The notes: generated by a model from the letters alone, not told the origin. Positions 37,232 through 46,043 are shown, counted from the first letter of the stretch. The stretch: DNA of 64,000 bases from Salinibacillus kushneri (GCF_900111405.1 NZ_FOHJ01000001.1:248001-312000), one strand, 5' to 3'. Numbers and translations: made by a program.

Positions 37232-37864
37232 TTGTTAACTAAATATTTTACTATAAAAGAAGAAGGCTCGCACGAAATCATTATACAAAAATCCAGATTT
37301 ATTGGTTATGTAAAGCGAACGGAATCCGAACAAGATGCCCAGGCGTTTATCCAGCAAATCAAGAAAAAACACCATGATGCCACGCATAATTGCTCTGCTT
37401 ATATGATCGGAGAAAACAACCAGGTTCAAAAAGCTCATGATGATGGGGAACCAAGTGGTACAGCAGGGGTCCCCATGCTTGAAGTTTTAAAGAAAAAAGA
37501 TTTAAAGGATACAACTGTTGTCGTAACCAGATATTTTGGTGGTATAAAACTTGGTGCCGGGGGTCTTATCCGCGCTTATTCCAATGCCACATCTGAAGCC
37601 ATTGATGATGTAGGTGTTGTCATCCGACAGCTTATGAAACAAATAAAGGTTACAGCTGACTATACCCTTTTAGGCAAGCTTGAAAACCAATTACGTTCAT
37701 CCCCTTATTTGTTAAAGGATATCGAATACCTGGAAAAAGTTACGTTGAACGTATATGTGAAGTCAGGTGAAGAAGAGGAATTTTCGGATTGGATAATCAA
37801 TCTAACAAGTAATCAAGTGGATATTACCGAAGGAGAAGAATCCTACATGGAGTTAGATGTCTAA
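37232..37864 (+). CDS. yvyE: YvyE-like IMPACT-family protein
   Basis: A 210-aa protein with the UPF0029/IMPACT N-terminal domain (KSRFIGYVKR, DGEPSGTAGVPMLEVL, VVVTRYFGGIKLGAGGLIRAY) and a C-terminal RWD-like domain. The start is a TTG behind GAGGAGG. Family function is uncertain (proposed translation-related). Divergent from degS, as in B. subtilis. Confidence 0.9.
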   Translation: MLTKYFTIKEEGSHEIIIQKSRFIGYVKRTESEQDAQAFIQQIKKKHHDATHNCSAYMIGENNQVQKAHDDGEPSGTAGVPMLEVLKKKDLKDTTVVVTRYFGGIKLGAGGLIRAYSNATSEAIDDVGVVIRQLMKQIKVTADYTLLGKLENQLRSSPYLLKDIEYLEKVTLNVYVKSGEEEEFSDWIINLTSNQVDITEGEESYMELDV

Positions 37865-38208
37865 TGTAACCGACAGCATTTCCCGGGAAATGACAAAATG
37901 ATAATCATGCGGTTTCATTGGATAACGATAGTATTATTTTATTTTAAAAATTTTAAAGTAATACTTTTTTCGTGTATTTTTTACATTTTTCCTAAAAAAA
38001 AGGGCTGCCTTGTAACCAAGGCAGCCAAATACAGTAGCGTCTAGTTATTCCATAAAATGATCGAGGATGTTTTTATTGTATTATATTGAGGCCATTTGGG
38101 CAATGATTTTGGGGTTGAGAAAATTTATAAGAATCAAGGTAAATATTTATCATTTTAGAGAGGATTTTCTCAACTTTATCCATTCTAAGGAAATAACACA
38201 CTATTTTT
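37865..38208. other. Convergent intergenic region after yvyE and vanZ-like gene
   Basis: No gene. It holds a 16-base perfect palindrome CATTTCCCGGGAAATG (37877-37892) just past yvyE, a strong terminator at 38003-38026, and an 11-bp inverted repeat (GTTGAGAAAAT at 38114, ATTTTCTCAAC at 38164) 40 bases past the vanZ-like stop. Confidence 0.6.
38003..38026 (-). terminator. Terminator with 10-bp stem
   Basis: GGCTGCCTTG and CAAGGCAGCC with a 4-base loop, U-run on the minus strand. It would stop transcription from the vanZ-like gene. Confidence 0.88.
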
Positions 38209-38715
38209 TCAAGTTATTTCTTTAATTTTCCTCTTTTTCCTCAAATAATTTGAAATTAGGACAAAAACCAACATACCAAATAAGCCTCCAGTCGCATCTA
38301 TGAAAACATCACCTATATAGGGTGTTCGGCCAGGTGTCATTCCTTGATGAATTTCATCAAAAACTGCATACGTAACGGTTAATAGAAACGAACAAAAGAG
38401 AATCCACTTAGTTGCCAGCCTGGTCGCCTTTTGGAAAGCTACTACAAAAAGGAGAAAAAGAATAAAATATACACCAAAGTGAGCTCCCTTGCGAATAAAA
38501 AATTCGACAAAACCATTAATTCCTAATGCTTGAACACTAACCTCACTGTCATGATAGACAAAAGATATCTCATTTGCTATGGGTTGTAAGAAAGAAAAAT
38601 CTGCATATTCGCTAAAAAAGGGTTTCAAGTCCTGCTCTTCATAGGGCTGTGATGAGGAGTAAAAGATTACGCCCATCCAAATAATTGGTAAGCCCCAAAG
38701 CCACCACTTTCTCAT
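38209..38715 (-). CDS. VanZ-like membrane protein
   Basis: A 168-aa membrane protein with four or five hydrophobic segments and VanZ-family signatures: FIRKGAHFGVYFILF, YAVFDEIHQGMTPGRTP and GDVFIDATGGLFGM. Family members include the teicoplanin-resistance accessory VanZ, but most chromosomal homologues have unknown roles. Resistance should not be inferred. Confidence 0.85.
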   Translation of the reverse strand: MRKWWLWGLPIIWMGVIFYSSSQPYEEQDLKPFFSEYADFSFLQPIANEISFVYHDSEVSVQALGINGFVEFFIRKGAHFGVYFILFLLFVVAFQKATRLATKWILFCSFLLTVTYAVFDEIHQGMTPGRTPYIGDVFIDATGGLFGMLVFVLISNYLRKKRKIKEIT

Positions 38716-38901
38716 TCTATCTAACTCCTATTCCTTCTATTTCTTCATTCATTGTAGCAAACTTTTTTCGCGGCCATGAATATTTGTTCATCCTTTCATA
38801 TGTGTTTTTTCTAAAACTTGCTTCATCACTGTATAGACCTTGTATTTGCTGTACATAATGGTGGGTATAGTAAATGGTTTTCTATACAGGATGGTGGTTA
38901 G

Positions 38902-39465
38902 ATGAAGAAATTAGCGTTGACAGGTTTTTTATTTTTGTGTGGTGTGGTTTTTTATTATACGGACCCTATGCACCTGTTTTCACTGGCTGATGATAAACTT
39001 AGTGACATTATCAATGAAGACTATGAAATCGATTCAAGTGAAGATAGCTCTAACTCGTCCAAAGAACATCACCAACAGATTATGAAGCCATCTAATGATA
39101 TTTCTTCAGAAGATAAGTCGGCTCAATCTATCATTGATAGCTATACAAGCACTTTGCACAATTTGAAAAAACAAGTAGAAGATAAACTCGACAAATTGCT
39201 TGAAGAGGCTTATCAGGAGTACGAGCAGGGAGAAGATGCAACGAGTCTTCCAGCATTATATTTAAAATACAATCAAGCCATTCAGGAATTGGAACAAAAA
39301 ACAGATCAATCCTTTCAGGAAGTGTATCAGGAGCTCCAAAATGAATTAGAAGCCAATGGGTATGATCCTGGTAAAGCAGAATCTGTTAAAGAGGAATATG
39401 AGAAGATAAAAAAAGAAACACGCTCCGTTATGACAGAGCGTGTAATGGAAAAGTTTGAAGTATAA
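38902..39465 (+). CDS. Membrane-anchored coiled-coil protein, unknown
   Basis: I do not recognise this 187-aa protein. It has an N-terminal hydrophobic segment (about residues 3-22, signal anchor or signal peptide), a Ser/Asp/Glu-rich linker (about 30-75), and a charged helical C-terminal region (about 80-187) likely to form a coiled coil outside the membrane. No cysteines after the signal except Cys13. It stands alone between a VanZ-like gene and the LCP genes, converging on the last LCP. Confidence 0.75.
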   Translation: MKKLALTGFLFLCGVVFYYTDPMHLFSLADDKLSDIINEDYEIDSSEDSSNSSKEHHQQIMKPSNDISSEDKSAQSIIDSYTSTLHNLKKQVEDKLDKLLEEAYQEYEQGEDATSLPALYLKYNQAIQELEQKTDQSFQEVYQELQNELEANGYDPGKAESVKEEYEKIKKETRSVMTERVMEKFEV

Positions 39466-39497
39466 CTAGTTTTTTGACTAATATATAGGTGAATTAT

Positions 39498-40472
39498 TTA
39501 CTTTTGTTCGTTAAATTCATCAATCATGGTCTGAGCCTTTTCAATTTCTTTATCCGGCATGACCATATACCAGGTTGGTCCAATCCATTTTCCTGTTCCG
39601 GTCATTTGATAACTGGTCTGGTTCTGTCGTGCATTTCGATAGTTTCTAAAAATGCTTACCATTTCATCAAACGTCATGTTGGTGTTCATATTTTCACCCA
39701 ATACATCTAAGACATCATCAATTCGTGTGACTGATCCGATGCTGGCTCCTTTATCAATAATGCCTTGAATAACTAATCGTTGACGTAAATTACGTCCAAT
39801 ATCCCCTGCTGAATCCTGTTTACGCATACGAACATAGCCCAGAGCTTGGTCACCATTAAGCTGGATTTCACCTTTTTCATAACGGTAGCCTTTTTGGTAA
39901 TAACCTGCATCTACCCATGATTTCGGGTTGTTTACAGTAATTCCACCGACAGCATCCACTAGCTCAGTGAGTCCTTCCATATTCATTTTCACATAGTAGT
40001 CCAGCTCGACATCTAAGAAGTTTTCAACAGTTGCAACGGTCATATCAGTTCCGCCATTTTCCGATTCGGACTGCATAACCCCAAATGGATAGGAATGATT
40101 AATTTTATCCTTTTCACCATACCCGACAATATCTGTATAAGTGTCCCTGGGAATACTAATCATTTGCATACTGTCAGTGTTCGGATTTAAGGACAACACA
40201 ATTAATGTATCAGCACGGCCAATATCATGCTCTCGTTCATCTACTCCCATTAGTAGAATATTCAGTGTGTCCTGACCATCCTTTACCTTATCTGGATTAT
40301 TTTCTATATTTCCAATCGTTTCATGGATATCGTCATCGACTGTGTTTTTTACATTTTGATAAATGCTAAACACATACGCTCCAACAGCCAGAAGAAGGAC
40401 AATACATATAACCAAAAAGATTTTTAATCCTTTCTTTCTTTTTGACTTCAATCGTTCTGTTCGTTTTCCCAT
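39498..40472 (-). CDS. LytR-CpsA-Psr (LCP) family wall-polymer ligase, third copy
   Basis: A membrane-anchored enzyme attaching teichoic or other anionic polymers to peptidoglycan. The 324-aa protein has one N-terminal helix (about residues 15-37) and an external LCP domain with VDEREHDIGRADTLIVLSL, ISIPRDTYTDI and GRNLRQRLVIQGIIDKG, whose Arg/Asp residues bind the pyrophosphate lipid. Closely related to the two neighbours upstream. Confidence 0.92.
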   Translation of the reverse strand: MGKRTERLKSKRKKGLKIFLVICIVLLLAVGAYVFSIYQNVKNTVDDDIHETIGNIENNPDKVKDGQDTLNILLMGVDEREHDIGRADTLIVLSLNPNTDSMQMISIPRDTYTDIVGYGEKDKINHSYPFGVMQSESENGGTDMTVATVENFLDVELDYYVKMNMEGLTELVDAVGGITVNNPKSWVDAGYYQKGYRYEKGEIQLNGDQALGYVRMRKQDSAGDIGRNLRQRLVIQGIIDKGASIGSVTRIDDVLDVLGENMNTNMTFDEMVSIFRNYRNARQNQTSYQMTGTGKWIGPTWYMVMPDKEIEKAQTMIDEFNEQK

Positions 40473-40558
40473 TATGATGACACCTCACCTTTTATTTAAC
40501 TTTATGAAAATCATGGTGCCAGGATTTAAATTAAGAAAACCGTTATTAAAAAAGAAAA

Positions 40559-40665
40559 GCGGGGCGACTGATCAGGTCCAACGGCATAAGTAAATAAACG
40601 AAGTAGCATGCTTTTTTGCCACGTAGTGGATTATGCTTATGTCTGCTTGGACCTGGGTGCCCCGC
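40559..40665 (-). terminator. Long near-palindromic structure between LCP genes
   Basis: Outer arms GCGGGGC and GCCCCGC, then CAGGTCCA with TGGACCTG, then GGCATAAG with CTTATGTC, form a hairpin of about 107 bases with small internal loops and a 40-base apex. On the minus strand it ends in TTTTCTTTTTT, like an unusually large intrinsic terminator. Confidence 0.75.
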
Positions 40666-40692
40666 TCGCAGCTAAAACAACGGTTTTTATAT

Positions 40693-41655
40693 TTAAGACT
40701 GAGAATTAAAATCTGTAATCATATCATGAACTTTTTGTTGTTCTTCCTCTGAAACCATAAAGTACCAGATAGGACCGATGTATTGTCCTTCACCTTGCAT
40801 TTGATAATTATTAATATTTTTTCTTGTATTACGATAGTTTTTGAAAATATCCTTCATCTCATTAAAGGTCATATTGGTACTTACATTCTCTCCCATGACT
40901 TCAAGGATATCATCAATTTTTGTCACAGATCCTACACTTGCGCCTTTATCAATGATTGCTTCGATTACTAAACGTTGACGTAAATTACGTCCTGCATCAC
41001 CTTTTGGATCCTGCTTACGCATACGAGCGTAGCCTAATGCTTCGGGTCCGTTTAGTGTAATTTCTCCTTTTTCAAAGCGATACCCTTCAATATAGGCCTC
41101 CCCATTGTCCACCCACTCTATAGGGTTATCAACGGTAATTCCTCCAACAGCATCAACTAAATCACTTAACCCCTGCATGTTGATTTTTACATAGTAATCA
41201 AGGTCTATATCCAAAAAGTTTTCGACTGTAGCGACTGTCATATCTGATTCACCATATACATAGGAATGATTGATTTTATCCTCTTTTCCGTAACCAATAA
41301 TAGGGACATACGTATCACGAGGAATACTAACCATCTGAAGACTGTCCGTATTAGGATTTAACGACATAACAATAAGGGTATCTGCACGACCTGTATCGTG
41401 ACTTCTTTCATCCACACCCATAAGCAATACATTTATTGTCTCCTGTCCTTCTGAAGCTTTTTTCTCAGATATATCATTAGAAATACTCTCTACTTTTTCA
41501 TGAATGTCTTCTTCTACTGTATTTTTTACCTGGAAATAAACATAACTGGCATAAATACCTGCGACTAAAAAGATTGTGGCAAGTATCCAGAGAAATATTT
41601 TTAAGGGTCTTTTCCTTTTCTTCTGTGCCCGAATATGTTCTGTTCTTTTCCCCAT
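40693..41655 (-). CDS. LCP-family wall-polymer ligase, second copy
   Basis: 320 aa with an N-terminal membrane helix and an LCP domain (VDERSHDTGRADTLIVMSL, VSIPRDTYVPI, GRNLRQRLVIEAIIDKG). It resembles the third copy most, which suggests a recent duplication. Same membrane-external ligase role. AATGAGGTG precedes the ATG. Confidence 0.92.
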   Translation of the reverse strand: MGKRTEHIRAQKKRKRPLKIFLWILATIFLVAGIYASYVYFQVKNTVEEDIHEKVESISNDISEKKASEGQETINVLLMGVDERSHDTGRADTLIVMSLNPNTDSLQMVSIPRDTYVPIIGYGKEDKINHSYVYGESDMTVATVENFLDIDLDYYVKINMQGLSDLVDAVGGITVDNPIEWVDNGEAYIEGYRFEKGEITLNGPEALGYARMRKQDPKGDAGRNLRQRLVIEAIIDKGASVGSVTKIDDILEVMGENVSTNMTFNEMKDIFKNYRNTRKNINNYQMQGEGQYIGPIWYFMVSEEEQQKVHDMITDFNSQS

Positions 41656-41815
41656 CTATTAGACACCTCATTTAAAATTTAACTACTTTCTTCTACAAAA
41701 TTAGACGAATATCACTATAATATGTTGCCACTTTTTTTTAATTTAAGCAAGGAAATTTATGTTCGATTTAGGCTTTAAAGCATGCGAAAACAGGCCAAAA
41801 ACATACACAAAAAAT

Positions 41816-41838
41816 GGGCTCCCGATTTAAGGGAGCCC
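41816..41838 (-). terminator. Terminator after first LCP gene
   Basis: GGGCTCCC and GGGAGCCC form an 8-bp stem with a 7-base loop, followed by ATTTTTTG on the minus strand. Confidence 0.9.
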
Positions 41839-41856
41839 GCCCGCTTCACCAGTTCC

Positions 41857-42810
41857 TTACTTTTTCTGGTTAAAATCGGTAATCATATCATGAATTTTAT
41901 CTCGTTCTTGTTCGGAAACAATGAGGTAATAAATATTATCGATTTTGGTTCCATTTCCCTTTACTTGATAGGAAGTACTATTTTGACTGGCACTTCGATA
42001 ATTTGAAAACAAGTCTTTCATATCTTCAAAGGTCATGTTCGTCTCTATATTATTTCCTATAACTTCAAGAAATTGATCAATTTTAGGAATGGATCCGATT
42101 GATGCCCCTTTATCAATAATGGCCCGGATAACCTCTCTTTGTCTTTCGTTACGTCCAAAGTCACCATTAGGATCCTGATATCTCATGCGAACAAAGCCCA
42201 TCGTTTGCTCGCCATTTAGATTCAAATCACCTTTCTCATAATGGAATCCTTTCTCATAATAACCAGAATCATACCAATCCAACTTATTATGAACCGTAAT
42301 ACCTCCTAGAGCATCTACCAGTTCAACCAGACCTTCCATATTTAATTTCGCATAGTAATCAAGTTCGATGTCAGCAAAATTTTCGACTGTGGCAATGGTC
42401 ATGTCTGAACCACCGAAAGCATAAGAGTGGTTAATTTTGTCCTCAATTCCTTTGCCTTTTATTAGTGTGCGACTGTCACGCGGTATACTAATCATTTGCA
42501 TTTTGTTAATGTTTGGATTGATTGACAAAATAATAAGCGTATCGGCACGCCCTTGATCATGTTCCCTTTCATCTACACCCATTAGTAATATATTAACCGG
42601 TTCCTGATTGGATATTTTTTCTTTTTGTTCAGGTGTAAGTTTAATACTGTCCACCGGCTTATGAACTTTGTTATCTACAGTATCTTTTACATCATTATAT
42701 ATATTATAAGCATAGGTACCTGTTCCGGCGAAAAGAACTAGAAGAATACCTAATATAATTTTTAGATATTTTGATTTACGTGATTTTTTGCGGTCTTCAC
42801 GACTATTCAA
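41857..42810 (-). CDS. LCP-family wall-polymer ligase, first copy
   Basis: About 317 aa with an N-terminal helix and LCP domain (VDEREHDQGRADTLIILSI, SIPRDSRTLI, GRNERQREVIRAIIDKG). It is the most diverged of the three. TTG at 42810 lies 6 bases after GAGGTG; a GTG at 42819 is also in frame. B. subtilis has three LCP ligases (TagT, TagU, TagV); here three sit in tandem, each followed by its own terminator or long structure. Confidence 0.9.
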   Translation of the reverse strand: MNSREDRKKSRKSKYLKIILGILLVLFAGTGTYAYNIYNDVKDTVDNKVHKPVDSIKLTPEQKEKISNQEPVNILLMGVDEREHDQGRADTLIILSINPNINKMQMISIPRDSRTLIKGKGIEDKINHSYAFGGSDMTIATVENFADIELDYYAKLNMEGLVELVDALGGITVHNKLDWYDSGYYEKGFHYEKGDLNLNGEQTMGFVRMRYQDPNGDFGRNERQREVIRAIIDKGASIGSIPKIDQFLEVIGNNIETNMTFEDMKDLFSNYRSASQNSTSYQVKGNGTKIDNIYYLIVSEQERDKIHDMITDFNQKK

Positions 42811-42910
42811 TCGGTTCACCTCATTTATTTAATTAAAGGCCGAGGATAAGACTTTTTCCCTACAGTTTATTATTCTACCATTTTATAGGAAATGAAACAA
42901 TATACATTTT

Positions 42911-42951
42911 CACTTTAGCACTTTAAAGTGTGTGGGGACAGTCCCCGAATT
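42911..42951 (+). repeat. REP-like element left of RAYT
   Basis: CACTTTAGCACTTTAAAG then TGTGGGGACAGTCCCC then CCGAATTTT-type tail. The palindrome GGGGACAGTCCCC is at 42934-42946. It shares layout with 43658-43702 and 51106-51142. Confidence 0.85.
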
Positions 42952-43013
42952 TTATAAAGGAATATGTAGATTTTTGTAGAAATATACAGTAGTAATAAAA
43001 GGAGGTGATGTTT

Positions 43014-43610
43014 TTGCCGAGGAAGTTGAGAGTTTGGCATACTGGAGAAATTTATCATATTACTGCCAGAGGGAATCGTAAAGAGAAAATTTTTATTGAA
43101 ACACGAGATTACTTAAAGTATTTACACTATCTTTCCGATGCACAAGAGAACTTGGATTATAATCTGCATGCTTACTGCCTTATGCCTAATCATGTTCACT
43201 TACTTATTGAAATGAAGCAAATTCCAATTAGTCAAGTTATCAAAAATGTCCATACACGTTATGCGATGTACTTTAATTTTAAATATGAAAAAGTTGGACA
43301 TCTTTTTCAAGATCGTTTTAAATCTAAAATTGTTCACTCTTCTGAATACCTTCTCAAAGTTTCCAGTTACATCCACTTAAATCCTATTAAAGCAGGTATA
43401 TTAAATAAAGCAGAAAAGTACCCCTGGAGCAGCTATTACTACTATCTTCACAAGCAACCCCCACTCCAATCTACCGCATCTAATCTTCCCCTTGTAACAA
43501 CAGAAAAAGTATTATCCTATTTTCCCGATTCCAGCCCATTTGACTATCAGACATTTGTAAATAGCAATAAAGAAAAAGATGAAGGTGAATTATTAGAGGT
43601 AGAAAAGTAA
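43014..43610 (+). mobile_element. REP-associated tyrosine transposase (RAYT)
   Basis: A Y1 HUH-type transposase of 198 aa. It has the N-terminal PRKLRVWHTGEIYHITARGN, the HUH motif in LMPNHVHLLIE (near residue 60), and the catalytic-tyrosine helix with HTRYAMYFNFKYEKVGHLFQ. The segment SYIHLNPIKAGI is typical of the family. The TTG at 43014 fits the GGAGGTG site (8 bases). It is flanked by REP-like palindromes in direct orientation and followed by a terminator. RAYTs are usually single-copy, domesticated enzymes that spread REP elements in trans. Confidence 0.92.
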
Positions 43611-43622
43611 CAGCAGAAATCT

Positions 43623-43656
43623 AATAAAGCCGTTGCAAATAAGCAACGGCTTTATT
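43623..43656 (+). terminator. Terminator of RAYT gene
   Basis: AATAAAGCCGTTGC and GCAACGGCTTTATT form a 14-bp perfect stem with a 6-base loop, between RAYT and the right REP element. Confidence 0.88.
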
Positions 43657-43657
43657 T

Positions 43658-43702
43658 CACTTTAACACTTTAATGCTGTACAAAATGTGGGGACTGTCCC
43701 TA
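43658..43702 (+). repeat. REP-like element right of RAYT
   Basis: CACTTTAACACTTTAATG followed 13 bases later by GTGGGGACTGTCCC. Direct repeat of 42911-42951. It overlaps the stop codon of the isomerase gene. Confidence 0.85.
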
Positions 43703-44668
43703 AACCCACCACATCTCTCCAACAGATTCTTTTACCATCACGGGCTTAAGTGTTTCGACTGCTTTCGTAAACCCTTCTTCTACTGACATGAGCCCGTCTT
43801 CGTGTTCAATGCTTACTACATGATCATAGCCATATAGCCTGAGAGCACTAATCATGTCTGCCCATTCTTTGGAGTCATGCCCAAATCCGACTGTACGGAA
43901 ATACCAGGCCCGCTCCTTCATATCAGAGTAAGGAGTCATATCTGTGAGACCATTCCGATTCATATTGGGCTGATCAATGATGGTATCCTTGGCATGAAAA
44001 TGGTGAATGGCATTCTCCCTACCTAAAATTTTTATGGATTCAACAGGTTCAATTCCCTGCCACCACATATGACTGGGATCAAGGTTTGCTCCTATAGCCG
44101 GGCCACATGCTTCCCGTAATCGGAGTAAAGTTGCCGGTGTATGTACGGAAAAACCACCATGCAATTCCAATCCTATTTTTACATTATACTGTTCTGCAAA
44201 CGCAGCCTTCTCTCTCCAATAGGGAATAATTTTTTCTTCCCATTGCCATTTCAATATCTCCTGATAGTCGTTTGGCCATGGTGAAACAGGCCAATTTGGA
44301 TATTTTGCATCCTCATGATCCCCTGGACAGCCCGAAAATGTATTAACCACAGGTATCCCTAATTGATTAGCTAACATAACCGTTTTATCAAACAATCGGT
44401 CCCCCTCAGTGGCTATATGTTTTTGGGGATGTAAAGGATTTGAATGGCAACTTAAAGCGCTTACAATTAATCCCTGCTTAGACAGACTGTCCTGAAAGTC
44501 CTGCAACTTCTTACTGTCATTTAAAAGCTCATCAATTTTACAATGGGCATCACCAGGATACCCTCCTGTACCAATTTCTACTGCTTCGATTCCCTTTTCC
44601 GCCACATAATCCAGCATAGCTTCAAAGCTCTTATCGGAAAACAAAACCGTGAACACACCTAATTTCAT
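43700..44668 (-). CDS. Sugar phosphate isomerase/epimerase, TIM barrel
   Basis: A 322-aa AP-endonuclease-2-like TIM barrel. Metal and substrate residues are seen in LGLELHGGFSVHTP, GANLDPSHMWWQG, IHHFHAKDT and HVVSIEHEDGL. This family includes IolE/IolH-like, tagatose-epimerase-like and 3-keto sugar isomerases, so the substrate cannot be fixed. It is divergent from a LacI regulator, and palindromic operators lie between them. Its stop codon falls in a REP element. Confidence 0.85.
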   Translation of the reverse strand: MKLGVFTVLFSDKSFEAMLDYVAEKGIEAVEIGTGGYPGDAHCKIDELLNDSKKLQDFQDSLSKQGLIVSALSCHSNPLHPQKHIATEGDRLFDKTVMLANQLGIPVVNTFSGCPGDHEDAKYPNWPVSPWPNDYQEILKWQWEEKIIPYWREKAAFAEQYNVKIGLELHGGFSVHTPATLLRLREACGPAIGANLDPSHMWWQGIEPVESIKILGRENAIHHFHAKDTIIDQPNMNRNGLTDMTPYSDMKERAWYFRTVGFGHDSKEWADMISALRLYGYDHVVSIEHEDGLMSVEEGFTKAVETLKPVMVKESVGEMWWV

Positions 44669-44705
44669 CCCTGGCCCTCCTTTTAATTTTCAGAATTAAC
44701 AGAAT

Positions 44706-44719
44706 TGTAATCCATTACA
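44706..44719. promoter_or_regulatory. LacI/CcpA-type operator O1
   Basis: TGTAATCCATTACA differs at one central base from a perfect palindrome. It lies 38 bases upstream of the isomerase start. Confidence 0.7.
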
Positions 44720-44948
44720 TTATAGATTAAAAGATTTTGCTTAAAAAATCAACATACCCATTTAAAGTTTCTTTTTTATTAACGATGAGGATTTTCACAA
44801 TCTGTCCTTTGTTTAACACCTGTACTCAGAGTTTTTAAGCATTCCTGTCATACTTCAATCGTGTAAATTAACATTTTCCTCCTTCTTTTAACTCAAAAAA
44901 TATGCAACATCCCATTGACAAACAATTCACAAAATTATATATTTTATG

Positions 44949-44962
44949 TGTAATCGATTACA
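44949..44962. promoter_or_regulatory. LacI/CcpA-type operator O2
   Basis: TGTAATCGATTACA is a perfect 14-base palindrome. It also fits the cre consensus TGWAANCGNTNWCA, so it could bind the local LacI protein, CcpA, or both. It lies 84 bases upstream of the lacI-type start. Confidence 0.75.
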
Positions 44963-45045
44963 AAACATCTCATATTTTATTCAGTTTACGAAAACGTAAC
45001 CTTACATACTTAGACTCCATTCACTTTAAGAAGGAAGGAAGCATC

Positions 45046-46035
45046 ATGGCAAATATTCAGGAAGTGGCACAGAAAGCCGGGGTTTCCGTCGCAACGGTTT
45101 CCAGAGTACTTAATCAACATCCTGCTGTCACTGCGAAAACAAAATTAAAGGTTGAAACAGCCATTAAAGAATTAAACTACGAACCTAGCATGCTGGGGAG
45201 AAATTTACGGAACTCAGAAAGCAGATTACTCCTTGTCTTAATCCCTACAATCTCAAATCCATTTTACACTGAGATTATTAACGGGATTGAAGACACCGCC
45301 ATCATGAATGACTACAATATCCTCCTATGCGATACAGACTCAAACCCACAACGAGAAAATATCTACTTCAACATGGTAAAAAACAAATTAGCTGACGGAA
45401 TTATTTCAATGGATCCTGCCGTTGACATGGAAAAATTAAATGGCTTAGCTACTCAATATCCGATTATTCAGTGTAGTGAGTATGATGAAAGAGGCACCAT
45501 CCCTTATGTAACGATTGATAACAAGCTCGCTGCCTACCGAGCAGTTAAACATTTAATTAAGCTTGGTCATGAAAAAATCGCACTCATTAATTCAGACGAA
45601 AAATTCTTATATGCAAGAGAACGTAGAGCAGGATACGAAAAAGCCTTAAAAGAGTTTGGGTTACCTGTTCAGGAAAAATGGATTTATCACACGCATCAAC
45701 TTGAATTTGAGTATGGTCAGCAGGCAATGAAAAAACTCTTACAACGCGACGAAAGACCTACAGCCATTTTTTCTGTATCTGATACTCTTGCCATCGGTGC
45801 CCTGAAAGAAATCAACGCACATGGACTAAACGTACCAGAGGATATCGCCATAGTTGGCTTTGACAAGATAAGTTTTTCCAACATGACCAATCCAACTTTA
45901 ACGACAGTGTCTCAACCTATGTACAAAATGGGATGTACCGCAGCAACTATGCTTATTGACAAGATTCAAGAAAGGCAGGTAGAAAGTATTATTTTAGATC
46001 ATGAATTAGTCATTCGCGAGTCTACTATGGGCTAA
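45046..46035 (+). CDS. LacI-family transcriptional regulator
   Basis: A 329-aa repressor. It has an N-terminal HTH (IQEVAQKAGVSVATVSRVLN, residues 3-22) and hinge, then a periplasmic-binding-protein effector domain beginning LLLVLIPTISNPFYTEIING. The upstream frame extends to 44902, but the HTH and AAGGAAGG site fix the start at 45046. It probably regulates the divergent isomerase and the importer downstream through the palindromic operators. Confidence 0.93.
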   Translation: MANIQEVAQKAGVSVATVSRVLNQHPAVTAKTKLKVETAIKELNYEPSMLGRNLRNSESRLLLVLIPTISNPFYTEIINGIEDTAIMNDYNILLCDTDSNPQRENIYFNMVKNKLADGIISMDPAVDMEKLNGLATQYPIIQCSEYDERGTIPYVTIDNKLAAYRAVKHLIKLGHEKIALINSDEKFLYARERRAGYEKALKEFGLPVQEKWIYHTHQLEFEYGQQAMKKLLQRDERPTAIFSVSDTLAIGALKEINAHGLNVPEDIAIVGFDKISFSNMTNPTLTTVSQPMYKMGCTAATMLIDKIQERQVESIILDHELVIRESTMG

Positions 46036-46043
46036 GGTAGAAG

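Larger units (their letters stand above)
44669..45045. other. Divergent control region, isomerase/LacI
   Basis: About 377 bases between two divergent genes. It contains two related palindromes (44706-44719, 44949-44962) and no gene. The frame reading back to 44902 belongs to the LacI leader and has no ribosome site. Confidence 0.7.

Noticed and set aside
38209-38715. VanZ-like gene as glycopeptide resistance
   Set aside because: No vanRSHAX genes nearby; chromosomal VanZ-like proteins are common and mostly uncharacterised.
39417-39445. Hairpin ACACGCTC..GAGCGTGT near the end of the orphan coiled-coil gene
   Set aside because: It lies inside the coding frame and lacks a U-tract, so I do not call it a terminator.
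44902-45045. 48-codon N-terminal extension of the LacI regulator
   Set aside because: It would cover operator O2 and lacks a ribosome site; the HTH starts at the normal place from the ATG at 45046.
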